The translations under genes were made by a program, and so were the position numbers. The notes below the pieces were generated by a model, which saw only the letters and a program-made list of their open reading frames with translations, made no database searches and was not told where the DNA came from. Positions 23,061 through 36,359 of a DNA stretch of 64,000 nt are shown here, piece after piece. Within the stretch, counting starts at the first letter, position 1; each line of letters opens with the position of its first letter. Source of the DNA: Heterostelium album PN500 (lineage: Eukaryota; Evosea; Eumycetozoa; Acytosteliales; Acytosteliaceae); the NCBI RefSeq assembly GCF_000004825.1, contig NW_008805071.1:1488001-1552000 (forward strand), in the 5' to 3' direction.

Positions 23061-24467
23061 ACATTGATCATTAAACATAGTTAATATTCTGTACAGTAAT
23101 AGATTAGATTATAATAGTGTATTAGTATAATAGTCAAAAAAGACATCACCTCACATCACAACACATACAACAAAAACAAAAACAACATTTCATTGCATAC
23201 AAGAGAGAGAGAATCATATTTCATCATCACCACCACATATCGCACCTATTCAAAAAAAAAAAAAAAGTATATATATTAGATTATTTGTTGTGTTTGATTT
23301 TTAAATCAAACCAAAACCACAATAACTACAACTACATTAAAGGTTGGTTAAGAGCATTGCAATTCAATTCAATCAGAGAAATAAAAACAACATTCAAAAG
23401 AAAACTTGTGTATTGTCTTTATTTACTAACTTGTCGGCTCAATTTGACTGTACATTTGCCAGTTAAAGATCATTCACCCACCTTAGCTTAACTTGCTTTC
23501 AATCTTTTAAATTTTGTTTTGTTTTTTTTTCTTTTTTTATTTTTCAAAACTTTTTTTATTTCTTAATTTATTTTTTGTTTAGTAATAATCGAATATTATA
23601 AATCAATCATAACAAAGTCCAACTAAATTTAATTTGAGCATTCTTTTTTTTTTGTTTAAAAAAAAAAAACATATTTCACTCCCCACTGCAAATAAAAAAA
23701 AACACAACATTCCATAAGTTAGTCTTTGACACGCCAATTTTGTAACTTTGTTGTATTTTTTTTTTTTTCTTTTTGGTTTTTTGATCCATCAACCCAATCA
23801 TTTTTAACATAAAAAAATCCAAAAAAAGATTCACAAGTCCTAAATTAAAAAAAAATATTGTTTTTTCATTTTAAATGTGTGTGGTCTTAGTTAGGTTTTA
23901 TCCTCCATCCACCCAAAAACAGTATAAGCTGAAACTATCAATAATAATTGTTGTTATTAACCAACTCACATCGAAACATACAAGACAGATACAGAGTCAA
24001 ATACAGACATAGTGGAAAGTCACAGCTTCGAAGAGAGAGACAGAGAGAGAGAAGTCAAGACAGATATTGCAACAGTGTTTGTTTTTTCCATTCAAAAAAC
24101 AGCATCATTAAACACACCCAGCAACATACATCACAACCAACCAGGACTTTAAATAGTTAGTAGAAGTAGTAGTAGTATTTTAGCTTGAGCTGGGCTCTAA
24201 TCAGATTAGATTGATTGTAGATTATATATAGACACTTGATAGTAATCATCTTTAAATTAAAACAAACAAACTGTTGGATCTGATCCTACCGCCCTTTCTT
24301 CAAGTTTGTTGTTTCGAAACAAAAAAAAAACACAATAGTAATATTTTATTTTTATTTTTTATTATTATTATTTTTTTTTGTCAATCAATCTCCATTTCCT
24401 CTCCTTAATTGATTAAGAAGCAACATAATCAATAGTAGTAAAATCAATCATTAAGAGTTGTTGATCC

Positions 24468-27156
24468 ATGGATACACATAAAAATAAAATTCACTTGAGT
24501 CACATTATCAATCTTTCCAACGATGATGATGATGAGTTGTTACCAAGTCCAAGCTCACGCTCTTCTTCCACCTCGTCCTCTTCCATTGTCGTAGCAAATA
24601 ACAGTAGCAACAACAGTAATAGTAAACAACCAATTATTTCCAGCTCTACGCTAAAGTTATATAATTTAGATAGTGACGATGACAGAATGGATATAAAGAG
24701 ATCTACAACTACCACGACTACAACCACCTCCAACAATATATCCAGTTTTTCACCGAATATCAATGGAGGTGGCGAATCTCCTAACAGTCCACGTGTTGGA
24801 TTTAGCAACAATTTGGATCATCCAAACAATATAACTGGTCGAAAACGTTCAATAAACCTACCATCTCTGAGCTATGTGGAGAAAAACCCTGCTTCTTCCA
24901 ACTCACCGCAAATGGTAAATCATGAATCGTCACCTTCACCACCACCGCCATTTGCATCGCCACACCAACACCCTCATTATCCAGTCGATCCCGCTACAAA
25001 CCGGCTGAAATCGCACAGCTTCAGTGCATTTGAAAATTCACCTCCTACCTCACCTCTCATTGCAATCGCTCACCAACTCAATGGCTTGAAATCGATTTCC
25101 GCTGCCACTCCTCCCCATTACTCACCGACGTCATCACCCGTTTCCTCACCATCCAAATCATCTGCATCCAACTCAACCTCATCATCAATGTTACCAACTC
25201 TCCCGAAAATAATGGGATCCGCTTCCACTTCCTCCTCTTCCAACTCCTCCAACTCCATGGATAACAGTGGAAACAACTCCACTCACACCACACCAAGTGC
25301 ACCGATGTCTCCCATCACTTTACACAATCGATATTCAACGAGTGTGACACACTCGCCTGCCTACAACTCGCCAAGGATGCAACAACACCTTCGTCCGCCA
25401 GGTGACCTACTGAGTTCGCCACCTCCTCCCATTGACCGTTCGCCCATTCTCTCACAATCACACCATCTCTATAAAAAACGTAGCAACAGTTTCAATATTT
25501 TTGGAACACCTGCTGACTCTCTACCTTTCCCACCGCCATCGTCGTCGTCGTCATCGTCATCAACACAATCAGACCAATTTGTCCATCACAGCCAAATAAG
25601 ATCGCCACCCATTCCACCACATTCACTCTCGCTGTCCACACCACCTGTATCATCGGCATCATCAACACCATCCATCCGCTACAAAACACATTCACACCTA
25701 CAATTTGAGGGTTCTCAATCCATATACGAGAGCTCTCGTTTCGAAAAGATACCATTGTTAATCGCTGCATTTCACAATGACTTGATAGGTATGAAAACAA
25801 TGTTGATAGCAGGGGCAGATTTAAACTACAAGTGTCAGAATCGTGGATGGACACCTCTAATGTTAGCCTCACATTGTAACCATTTAGATATGATTGATTT
25901 TCTATTAGATCAAAAGTAAGTAAATTATTAATTATTATTCTTGTTTTTTTTAATAAAATTTAATTATTAATAATTTTTATTTATTTTAACCATCACAAAT
26001 CACAACAGAGGAATTGAACTTGATTTACAAAATCTCGATGGAATGACAGCATTGTTAATTTCATGTTCAAATTCAAATATAGATATTGTGAGAAAACTTT
26101 TATCGAAAGGTGCCAATCCCAACATACCAAACAGGTAAGAAAATATTTATTATAAATATTTAAATATTACTTTTATTTCTAACTAAATGTTTTTCTTTAC
26201 TTATTTTTTTAATAGAATTGGTACAACACCTCTCATGACATCTTGTTCTCTTGGAGACAAAGATATTGTTGGATTATTATTAAAAAATAATGCAATTGTA
26301 AATTCTACTGATCAAAGAGGTTATTCTCCTCTAATGTACACTCAAATCTATGGTTTTAAATTAAATAGTAAGTGTTTACCATATTGCAATATGACAAATG
26401 GACTGCGAAAAACAAATATTAATCAAACTTTTTTGTATTGCATTATTTATAGATAATGAAAATAATTTTAATGGAAAGATAGTTTGTGGTGAAATGCTTG
26501 ACCAAAGAAGAGAGATCATTCAGGTACTACTCAACTATGGTTCACGAATCGATATAATCAGTAGTGACGAGTGGACACCCTTGAAACTGGCTATTAAGCA
26601 TGGTCCTCTCGACTTTGCCGAGTATATCGTCGATATGGATGAAAACCTACTGTTGGAAACCGACTCTCATGGATGGACATGTCTCAATCTGGCAATTCGT
26701 TACTCTCCGATCGAAGTAATCGATATGATTCTCAAGAAAGGCTATCCCATCAACAGTAACATCCAGCACCTGGTGTCGATGACGCAGCAGCAACAACAGC
26801 ACCCCACACCACCACACGAAACCATTTCACCGCTGCAACTTGCAATACAATTCCGTAGTGTCGACGTTGTCGAAAAACTCATCGCCTACGGACTGGACAT
26901 ACTCCAGCAAGGCAATCCTCAGGAGATCATTGACCTCTGTAAAGATTCAAACAAACCGGATATCGAACAACTTCTCACCGACATTCTAATCCATAAATTA
27001 CAAAATAATAATAATAACAATAATAATAATAATAATAATCACCATCATCAACAACAACAATCGATACCAAATCCACAACAATCACCCCAAATTTCAGCTT
27101 CACTCGCACCACACCATCTTCGCTTCAACAACAATTCTCCTCCAAATTTACATTGA
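24468..27156 (+). CDS. ankyrin-repeat protein with long Ser/Pro-rich N-terminal half
   Basis: Exons 24468-25915, 26009-26134, 26216-26367 and 26453-27156 give 809 residues. Residues 1-430 are low-complexity: Ser, Pro, Asn and His runs with many SP or TP sites (NSPRVGF, SPTSSPVSSPSK), so probably disordered and phosphorylated. Canonical ankyrin repeats begin near 440 (PLLIAAFHNDLIGMKTMLIA, RGWTPLMLASHCNHLDMIDF) and continue across all introns to about 700 (GTTPLMTSCSLGDKDIVGLL, EWTPLKLAIKHGPLDFAEYI). That is six to eight repeats of the general eukaryotic type, unlike the NRTEGC family. The tail is Asn/His/Gln-rich. Ankyrin repeats make it a binding scaffold; the partner is unknown. It is flanked by 7.1 kb and 5 kb of non-coding DNA, which suggests developmental control. 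Confidence 0.85.
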
Positions 27157-27922
27157 CCAAATGTAAATATTTAATTTAAAAACAAATCCAATCCAAACCT
27201 TCCAATAATTGTATTTTGCTTTTTCCATTCACGAATATCACGCTTTATAACTAACCACCACAACCAACATACTCACCACATACACTTGTAAGTTCATTAA
27301 TTTAAATTAAATCCTCCAATAAAGGAATAATATCACAACCATTTTATATTATTATTATTACTTTTATCTATTACTAATGACCGAACAATGAAAACAAAGT
27401 AATATTTTAATATTCTAAAAACAATTATCATGATCCCTTTCATGATATATATGTCAACTAATCTATTGTTGAAAGAGGCTCTTATAGAAACATTTGTAGG
27501 AAAGAGATTGTGTTGGATAAATATATTTCAAGATTAGTCTAATGTAAGTTGGTTGCGACTACTTCCCAACAGTAGCAATAGTGTGCAGTTGTATTTTGTT
27601 TGATACCACAGGTTGCTGCTTTTATTAATAATTACCTATAAGAGCTAAGTGTCCATTCTATTACTGGCAGGGAACATCTCACTATTAATTAAGATTTGAT
27701 TTGATTTATGGTGTGATTTTAAACCTTTTTTAAAAAAAAATTAAAAACAACTCAAACAATTTAAATCACCGGCACACAAATGGTAATACAAGCAGCCAAA
27801 GTAAAGAGAATCTTAGAGGTATGCAGGGTTCGATAATTATAGAATTGTCATACAAAAAGATCATGTATTTTTGTGATTAACAAAATAATGTTAAGTTTGT
27901 TATTCTATTTTATTTTCGAAAA

Positions 27923-27953
<31 letters not shown>

Positions 27954-30900
27954 CCCCCCACTTTTTCTTTTGATTATATGTTACCATTACAAAAAAAATC
28001 AATAATTATCCTGTGGGTGGGGTGGATCAGACATCATGATTTTTATCTAAAAAATATCCTTTAAAGTAAAAATAAAATAAAAATAAAATGTGAAAAAATA
28101 TTGAAAATTTGAGAAGGTTGAAAATATTTTGTCAAAAAAAAATTGAATAAAATAAAAATGAAATTGTTTACAATTTTTTTTTATCAAGCTTTGCACAATA
28201 AAAATTAATTAATTTGACCAGTGTGGTGATTCAGAGAACTCGCAAAGAATAGCAAATCAACAACCTTTATTTTGACTTTCTTTGTTTTTCGATGCTTTTT
28301 TTATACAAAAATCTGTAGATTGTGTATATGTCATCATTGACGGTATGCAATTAAATTATTACCCCATTTAATATCTAATTTTGTAGAGAAAATCAAAAGG
28401 ATTTGGATCATAATGGTGTGTGTAAAACAAAAAAAGAAAATCGTTCTGATTTTTGATTTCAATCGGGCAATTATCTGAAAGCTTTTTTTTTTATTTTGAC
28501 ACCCCCTTTCAGAGATGAAACACTCATCTTTTTTGAAGGACTTCAATTTTTTTGATTTTTGAATTTTGTTTTAAAACACGATGCAAATCAATACCACACC
28601 ACCCACATAACCTGAAAAAAAAAAAAAACATAAACCATCAGAAACCAGCAACAACCACACAAGACCACCATAATTAAATCTTTTGGTGAATTGTTTTTGC
28701 AGAATTGTTGATTGTGGCAGTGTATGGTTGATGGTTTAACCAGTTGACACGGGATTCAGTGTGGTTGTTTGTCTGTCATTTCAATAAATTTCAATTAAAA
28801 TTTAATATATCACCCTCTACCAACTGAGAAACCCACTTCATCTAACCAGCGTTTGTGGGGGATTTCTCTTATTTGCACAATCAACAAAAAAAAGATCCGA
28901 TCGAATTTATATATTTTAAGCAGAAGAGTCTTTTTAAAGTTTTGTGTGTTGAAATATTTTATTTAGGTAGGTTTGTTTTGATTGTTTTTTTTTTCTACTT
29001 TTACCATTTTTAAATACAAATAATCGTGGTGATATTAAAGATAGATAAAAAAGAAAAAGAAGGATTTTCTTTAACAACACTAATAATAACAACAAAACCG
29101 TCAATCAATCACTTAATTAATTGTAATCGGTCAACCATCATCAATCACAATTTAAAAATATATCAATAAAAATAAGTAGTAGTAATTACACTCTTTATTA
29201 AACGGGCCAGTCAAGATTAAAATAATACAATACTTCAATTGAATCAGAACAGGTTTTTGGTAAATATTAGTCTACATTGCCTTTTTCTATCTTTATCTAT
29301 TTTATCTATCCTTATCTACCTATTATTATTTAATTATCCATCGGCTTACCATTGGTAGCTATTTTTTTACCACATTTTTTTAATTATATATAAAAGATCT
29401 TAATAATTATATTTTGTAAAAATTATATTTACCACAAATAATTATTATTATCATCATCCTACGATCATAATTATTTAAATATAATTTTACCACATTAAAT
29501 CAAAATCCAGAGTAGATTTGTTCAATGTAATACATATAATTACTCCCAGAATAATCATAATTATTATTTATTTAAACAATTTCCATTTATCATTGTTACT
29601 TCACATATGTGTCTGTCTCATCTAATTTAAATGCAGAGACACACGTTTGGAAAGATCTTTCTCTCTTTTTTCATCAACCAAAATTTATTAAAGTGATCAA
29701 CCAACTGTTTTATTACCATTTATGATGTATATCATAATCAATCAATACCACCTTTGAAATCAATCATTTTTTTTTTGATTTAAAAATAAAAATATTTTAC
29801 ATTACAACAACATATTCCACAACACTATCACCCACCTACCAATCCGTAACAATTTATTAATTAATAATTTTAATTGTTAACATCAATCATAAATGTACAC
29901 CACACTCACCCACACGAAGAAAAACGGATTTATCACCTGACCATAACAACACATCCAATAATCATAGTTGAGTGTAAATATATCGACAACACCAACACAC
30001 CGACCACCCTATTTACTCAAAAAATACACTACATTTGATTCGACAATTAAACCATCCACCTTTTTATACCTAAAGTTGCAATGTCATGCTATTGAGATCT
30101 ATATGACATTACTGCTTACACAGTTGGAAATTACTTTACTTGTCAACAGACACACCTAACACATCAGCGCATTGATTCATTCGTTTTATCTATCTGTGTG
30201 TTATATATATAACCACAAATATCTTTAACATCAAAAAAAAAAAAAATAATGATAATTATTATTATTATTTTAACAACCAACAAGTTAACACACCTTTTTT
30301 TATTTATAAATTTCATCATATTTGATGTCGTTTGTTTTTATTATTATTATTTTTAATATGTTGTTTAAATCAATGTTTAATTGGTTTATTAACACCATTG
30401 TCACATCCAACAACTACAACCACTTCTTCATTCGTCAACAAATCCACTTTACTCATACATAAACAAACAACACTTCCAACATCACTCAATAGTAACAGCA
30501 CATTACTTTAATCATTCTATAATAAACAAACACATCTGATGAAACCTTTGCCAAGCTGAGAACCAATCACAGATGGATTTCGAAATTATAGATTTGCCAA
30601 AAGTGGACTGATCTATTGAATCTCAACTAAAAATAAAATTCAACAACATCATACATATATCCATATATATAAGACTATTAATTAACCCACCAAATTTACA
30701 CACACACCACACGATCAACTTAATATTTTATTTTTTTTACTTTTTCATTAAATAACCACACCCCACTTGATTTTATTAATTATGACATTGGAATATGTGT
30801 GTTGTTGTTTATAGTTGTTGTTGATGATGGTGATGAAATGGATATTTTAGTGTGTTGGAATTTCCAAAACCAAAAGGATAATTATAATGGTTGTCATTCA

Positions 30901-32177
30901 CTCTTTGTTTACACCCTGAAATTTAGATAGTCGGGTAGAATGATGTGTTAAAGTCGCCGATTATATGAGTTTTTGTAGCTACAAACATGGAATACCACCA
31001 CACTTTTAAAACAACAACAACAACAACAACTATAAACAATCACATGTCACCACACAATCATGACTTTATATCAGAAACACACCCCACCACTTTAAATTTT
31101 TGTTCACTGATAATACGACAAATCCATCTTAACTATTAGTTTGGGATTGTAAACAGATGTATCTGTCCACACCAGAAAATTATATTACAAGCTAAAAGTG
31201 CGTAATGGTAATATGAGATAGGGTGAGAATGATACTCACACACAACATCTAAAGAAGAAATGACAATAAATATGGTAGAGTCGTGTTGTTGTTGTTGTTG
31301 TGAGGTGGTGAAAGTGGGTGGTTGTTAGTTGTTGTTGTTGTTGTTGTTGGTTGTTGTTGATGTGTAAACTTTATTATTGTCAATTAAAAGAGTATAAAAT
31401 CATTACTGTAATCATTTCAACTTTCTAACATTAATTCATATATCGAATTATTGTTATTGTATATTTAGTGTTGTTGTTGTTGCTGTTGTTGTTGTTGCCC
31501 AACACTATATATAATCTTACACATTGGATACGATATCTATATTAATATTATATATCACACTTAAACCCTCACCACGGCCCAGTTCAACTCATTTCATTAC
31601 CACACCCACACTAAAACATACACACCACTACCACTACCACCACCATCCAATTAGAATTTCTAATAGTTAACCCAAATTAATTAACCATTTGTTCAATCGC
31701 CCACCACTATATTACTATTATCACACCAACACACTCACACTCACACACCACTGTCAATAATAATAGTATAACAATAACCAACAACATTACTTAATTTAAT
31801 TTACCACCCCACTTTACCTTATCCATCTGAATAGACACATCCTCAGCTACTCTAAACCAACCAACAATCTTCTGTTACTCACACCATATTCACTACTTAT
31901 TTTGCGGTCTCTTCTTAAGTTTCTCTATTTCTATTTTCCTCTCACTCTTGTCATTAAATAGAGTTAATACAATAACAGTTATTTCTTTTATCTGCTTCTC
32001 TCAACATCAATAACTAACAAACTTTTATTTTTATAAAAAAAAAAAAAAAGATAATAGTTTTATTTTATATATATAAAAAAATACAAAAATATTTTTACAT
32101 TTATATAATATTATTTATTTAATTAGAACCAATCAACCAATCAATCAAATCAATCAAAAATCAAATTAATCAAATAG
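27157..32177. promoter_or_regulatory. 5-kb gene-free region upstream of the 32178 gene
   Basis: The first few hundred bases are the 3' side of the ankyrin gene, with an 8-bp inverted repeat TATCATGA/TCATGATA near 27427-27451. A T29C6 tract lies at 27925-27959. G/T-rich and C/A-rich motifs like G-box sites occur at 28012-28025 and 30756-30767, and CACACCCACAC lies near 31600. From about 29.8 kb onward the plus strand is strongly A/C-rich, with repeats of CAACAAC, and GTTGTTG runs near 31290-31350 and 31470-31495. No convincing ORF: frames at 27873, 28334 and 29968 are AT artefacts. Confidence 0.5.
27925..27959. repeat. T29C6 homopolymer tract
   Basis: Twenty-nine T followed by six C. The C run is unusual in this AT-rich DNA. 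Length is likely to vary or to be unreliable in the assembly. Confidence 0.8.
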
Positions 32178-32930
32178 ATGGATTCCTTATTGCCAGAGCT
32201 TGAGACATTCAATCTCATACATCCCACATGTGTATCCACCACCTCACATCAACTTAAACAACGTGAAATACTCGCCAGTCAGCCATTGGTCCTCTTTGAA
32301 CTGCTGGACGATGATGACGATGAAGACGACGAAGAAATCACAAATACCACCTCTAAATCCATACACACCATAAATACTATTACTACCGATTCACACTCTG
32401 CCACCAACGACAATAACACCTCCAAGCAAGAGGACTCTTTTAAACCATCACATAAATGTTTACAACATAGATATAGTTCCGAATTCATTTTTAATCCAAT
32501 AAGCAAAAAATCAGTTTCACCCTCTCCTTTACAACACGAATCATCTTTTTCACCAATCGCTGATAAAAAAAGAAAAAGAGATAGTGACGAACAAGAAAAT
32601 AATAATTTAAATAATAACAACAATAACAATAACAATAATAGTAATAACAACATTAACAATAATAGTAATAACAACATTAACAATAATAGTATAAATATTA
32701 ATATTAATAGTTTTCTAAATAATAATAATAATAACAATAATAGTAATAATAATTCATCAATCAATTTCTTTTTTCCAAGCAATCCAAGCAAATATTTAAA
32801 GAGTTTAAAGCAACCAAAAATTGTATTACCCAAATTTTTAAACAAAAAGAATCATATTTTCTCAATAACCCAAACAATGCACGATAACATTTTTAGTTGT
32901 GTTATTTCACCTCCTTTGGAAGGATGGTGA
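32178..32930 (+). CDS. low-complexity protein, unknown function
   Basis: A single 250-codon frame with an A-rich start context. The first 45 residues look ordered (MDSLLPELETFNLIHPTCVS). An acidic run DDDDDEDDEE, a Ser/Pro stretch with a basic cluster KKRKRD near residue 130 (possible nuclear import signal) and 60 residues of Asn repeats follow. It ends with a basic, Phe-rich block ISPPLEGW just before the stop. Motif-like segments RYSSEFIFNPISKKSVSPSP and PKIVLPKFLNKKN may be short linear motifs. I do not recognise a family. The 5-kb upstream region points to regulated expression. The ORF could be the only exon, since stop and AATAAA-like signals follow closely. Confidence 0.6.
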   Translation: MDSLLPELETFNLIHPTCVSTTSHQLKQREILASQPLVLFELLDDDDDEDDEEITNTTSKSIHTINTITTDSHSATNDNNTSKQEDSFKPSHKCLQHRYSSEFIFNPISKKSVSPSPLQHESSFSPIADKKRKRDSDEQENNNLNNNNNNNNNNSNNNINNNSNNNINNNSINININSFLNNNNNNNNSNNNSSINFFFPSNPSKYLKSLKQPKIVLPKFLNKKNHIFSITQTMHDNIFSCVISPPLEGW

Positions 32931-33464
32931 AGTTTAATTAAATTTAATAAATTATTTATTATAAATAACATTTAATATATTTTTTTTATTTATTTCTTTT
33001 TCACATAATAATAATAATGATAGTTGATCAATTTATCAACTAGCTTTGGCAAATGATATTCATTCACACAGTTTGTTGTTTGTTTAAAAATTTTTTCAAT
33101 ATTATTTATTTCCCCAACCTCATTTAAATTTGTTTCCCCACACAATCACAGCTTAATATTGAAGATGGTTTGCTTAAAAGTTGAAACTATTTCAATTAAA
33201 TTTGCTCAATATGTGGGTGATGGTAAATATAGTTTGTTCTTTTTTCTAATTTTAATCCCTCTTTGAACATACGATAACCAACAGGTTTTTTAAGTTGTGT
33301 TTTCTCAGCTAATCTGTCTTTTAGAATAAACTTTATTTTTGTTTTGCTTAACTATTAATATTAAGTGTAAATTTTATATAAGAAACCTATTCACATTATA
33401 TAATTTGTTCAGAAAATATTATCAGATCAATAATAAATTATTTTAACAATTTATAATTTTATAA
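32931..33464. other. intergenic region
   Basis: AT-rich; the 3' end of the previous gene and promoter of the first seven-TM gene. No other signal. Confidence 0.5.
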
Positions 33465-34728
33465 ATGATCAATTCTAATAGTACAAGTAAAAATATCACA
33501 AGAGACTCTATATTATCTAACATTGACAATCAGTTTTATTTCTGGGAAATAGAGTCAGTTGAAATTTCAGATGGCATTTTATATTCTGTTTTCATTGTTA
33601 CTATTGCCATGATAGGCTGGTTAACTGTAAAATCAATGATAAGGTCACAAAAGATAATCACTTTTAAAATAGCAATTTTTTTAACTCTTATATTGGGAAC
33701 TTATTGTAAATATTCCATCTGATTTATCAAAAAAAAGATTAATAATTATTTAACAAATTTTTTTTAATATTAGTAAGATACATAAATATCTCAACATACT
33801 ATTTGATTTCTTATGATGAAAAAGTCATTAGAAAAGTAATTTTGGCAGGCTATATAATATCAAGACTACTTATTTATACTTCATATGGAATGCTACTAAA
33901 TCTCTGGGTTCGACTGTACCACAATGTCTTCAAAGTGAAAGAACAAATTTTTAAATTCAGACACTTTACAACTTATATTTATTTTTTAATCCATGTCAGT
34001 TTCCTTGTAATTTTCATTCCGATAATGGCTTTCGATGAAGACTCCAAAATGTTTTCTTTGTTCTTCGATCATATATATATTCTCTTTATTATTATCTATT
34101 CATTTATAGTTGGTGTTGGATTTTTCATTTTTGGATTTTTGCTTTGGAGAGAATCAAAAAAGAATACAAAAATAGCTTTAAATGATAGGGTAAACTATTA
34201 TTATTCTAAAAAATTCAACTTAAAAGGATTTCAATTGTTAATTTATTCATTTACTCGTTATTTTAGATTCTAATAACATCAATAGTTTTATTCTCGATAA
34301 TTATTTTAAGAGAAATATTTTTAGTATTCCAATATGTTCAACAAAACAAAGACAACAATATGATTTTATACAGAACTATCGATTCAGTTATATACATTAT
34401 TCTAAATCTAGGTTTGGCTTTGGTATTAAATAGAAAGAATGATTCCTCACCAAAAAATTCAAAAAACAGTAACGAAACTTTCTCTGATAAAAATAGATCT
34501 AACGATGTTAATATGGATCAAATTCCATCTTCCAATCCTTCACCTCATACAGAAATTTCAACCGCCAATAGTTTGGATGGAATGTACTCATGTGTAGATG
34601 AAGTAGATGGTATTCAAACAAATTCAGTTAATGATGAAGAAAAAAATATTTCAAGTGATAACAATATAAACAGTAGTGTTGCCTCTGCTGATACTACTCC
34701 CACCACCACTACCAACAGTAACACCTAA
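33465..34728 (+). CDS. seven-TM membrane protein, copy A of a tandem pair
   Basis: Exons 33465-33705, 33774-34189 and 34267-34728 give 372 residues. A short N-terminus with NxS/T sites precedes seven hydrophobic segments at about 38-58, 66-83, 103-122, 146-166, 180-205, 220-240 and 255-275. The motif LWVRLYHNVFKVK follows TM3 and is shared with copy B. The C-terminal about 90 residues are hydrophilic, Ser/Asn/Thr-rich and presumably cytoplasmic. Topology and tail length are those of a receptor. The arrangement recalls plant THH1/TOM1/TOM3 proteins, which are also seven-TM, but I cannot prove homology. Intron phases (1 and 0) and positions equal those of copy B, so the two arose by duplication. 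Function unknown. Confidence 0.8.
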
Positions 34729-35203
34729 GTTAATATATTTTTATAATAAAAATTATATGTAATGCCCCAAGAAATTATAACTTGTATGATTTTGTGTGTT
34801 AAGTGTTAGATGTGAACTAAATTTTGTGTTATTTTATTGTTTTTCTTTATTGATTTAAAAAGTAATAGGGGTGTTATATTCATTCCTATTTGGATTGATC
34901 ATCAAACTTTTAAGAGGTACAAGTGAGGGAAAGATAGAATTTTTATGTTTTTCGTACTATCTATCATACTGGATTCACTTTCTCATTGATGTTCTATACA
35001 TTTTTCTCATCTTAAACTCAAGTGTTTATTTATAATAAACAAACTCTCTAAACAATGTGATGTGGTGAATTTTTATTGTCAATAGAATTGGTGTATCATC
35101 TATTTTAAGTATTTAAAGAACATTGTTTCAATAATTTAAACAAAACATTTTTTAAAACAAATCTTTTATTTATTAACAATTATATATCTAAAAAAATAAA
35201 AAA
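34729..35203. other. spacer between tandem copies
   Basis: AT-rich, holding the 3' end of copy A and the promoter of copy B. No gene. Confidence 0.5.
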
Positions 35204-36359
35204 ATGGATTTAAGAGAAGAGAACTTGGAAATGTTATCCCCTCTCTTCCCTATTATTAATAAAGTATTAAATGCCAATGGAGCTTTGTACTTTGTGTTTC
35301 TAGGAGGATTTTTGAGTATTGTGTGGATGATGTTCAAATCCATCATTAAACAAAGAGGGTTTCTAACTTTTAGATTGGTAGTATTCTATATTGTTACCAT
35401 TGGAATGTTTTGTAAGCATTCAATACCCTGTTTTTTTAAAAAATAAACTATTAATAAATTTCTCTAAAAACATATGGCAGTAAGATATATTTTTATCCAA
35501 CTCTATGACCAAATGAGCTATTCAAATGGAACCATTGACAAACTTTTGAAAACAACCCTGTTTTGTTTTCTATTCTCAAGGTTATCAATGTATTCATCCT
35601 ACAGTTTGCTCTTACTCCTCTGGGTTAGACTATACGAGAACGTTTTCAAAGTAAAAGATGCCATTTTTACCTTAAATCATTATGGAAGTTATATATTCAT
35701 TTTGGTTCATTTAGTATTCATTGGAGTTTTTATCCCAATAGTTCACTATCCAGATGATTCAAGTATTTACGATTTATTCTATAATAATATTTATATATTA
35801 TTTATGATTATCTATGGAGGACTTCTATGTATTGGATATTCGGTTTACGGTCTCCTCTTATGGAGAGATTCGAAACATTGGAAAATTGGAAAAGTTACAC
35901 TAAACAATAGAGTAGGTTATAACAAAGACTAATTTACTTTTTAAAATAACTTTATTAATCATCTCTTTTTTTTTTATTTAGATTCTAATAATGTCTGCAT
36001 GTCTTGTAACTCTTATAATGATGCTAGATATTTATTTGATATGGGCTTTTCTCCATAAAAACGATACAAACTATTATATTTATAGATTGGTTGATTCTAT
36101 TAGCTTTACTACTTTGATGGTTGGTATTGCAATTCTGGTCAGTAGAAATCCTGCCAACAGAGCAAAGCCCAACAATATTGACTCATCTGGCTCCCAAGAA
36201 GATAAAGGTGAATTGAAAATGGATGTAAGGAAGTTGTACAACTCCGAAGACCAATCGAATGCCGATGGAATCTATTCTAACGATACAAATACCAACCAAG
36301 TCTCAATCGACATTGAAAAAAGTTTAGAAGCACCCAGCCAAATTGACAGATCACAATGA
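35204..36359 (+). CDS. seven-TM membrane protein, copy B of a tandem pair
   Basis: Exons 35204-35411, 35481-35911 and 35982-36359 give 338 residues. Seven hydrophobic segments align with those of copy A; the loop after TM3 has LWVRLYENVFKVK, and TM5 ends YGLLLWRDSK against FGFLLWRESK in copy A. The N-terminus is shorter and the tail differs (acidic and Ser-rich, no long Thr run), so the cores are conserved while the ends have diverged. Both junctions fall at the same codons as in copy A. As with copy A, a receptor-like or TOM1-like role is inference. Confidence 0.8.

Larger units (their letters stand above)
17367..24467. promoter_or_regulatory. 7.1-kb gene-free divergent region, probable large developmental promoters
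   Basis: No reading frame here has protein-like composition. The plus strand is rich in G and T and poor in C from about 17.4 to 20.8 kb. It becomes rich in A and C and poor in G from about 22.6 to 24.4 kb. Read on the strand of its own gene, each half is therefore A/C-rich. Motifs like the dictyostelid G-box (GGGTGTGG or its complement) occur at 19116-19124, 19166-19180, 20484-20497 and 21354-21367. A perfect palindrome is at 21365-21378. A (CATC)n run lies at about 23037-23060, and T/A runs are frequent. I infer regulatory DNA plus long untranslated leaders for the genes at 15935 (-) and 24468 (+). Confidence 0.5.

Noticed and set aside
27766-27845. tRNA-like B box (GGTTCGA near 27828)
   Set aside because: No matching A box, no acceptor or anticodon stem can be formed.
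27873-28064. 63-codon ORF across the T29C6 tract
   Set aside because: Phe run produced by the homopolymer.
32279-32845. 188-codon minus-strand ORF of Leu runs
   Set aside because: Mirror of the Asn-repeat coding sequence on the plus strand.
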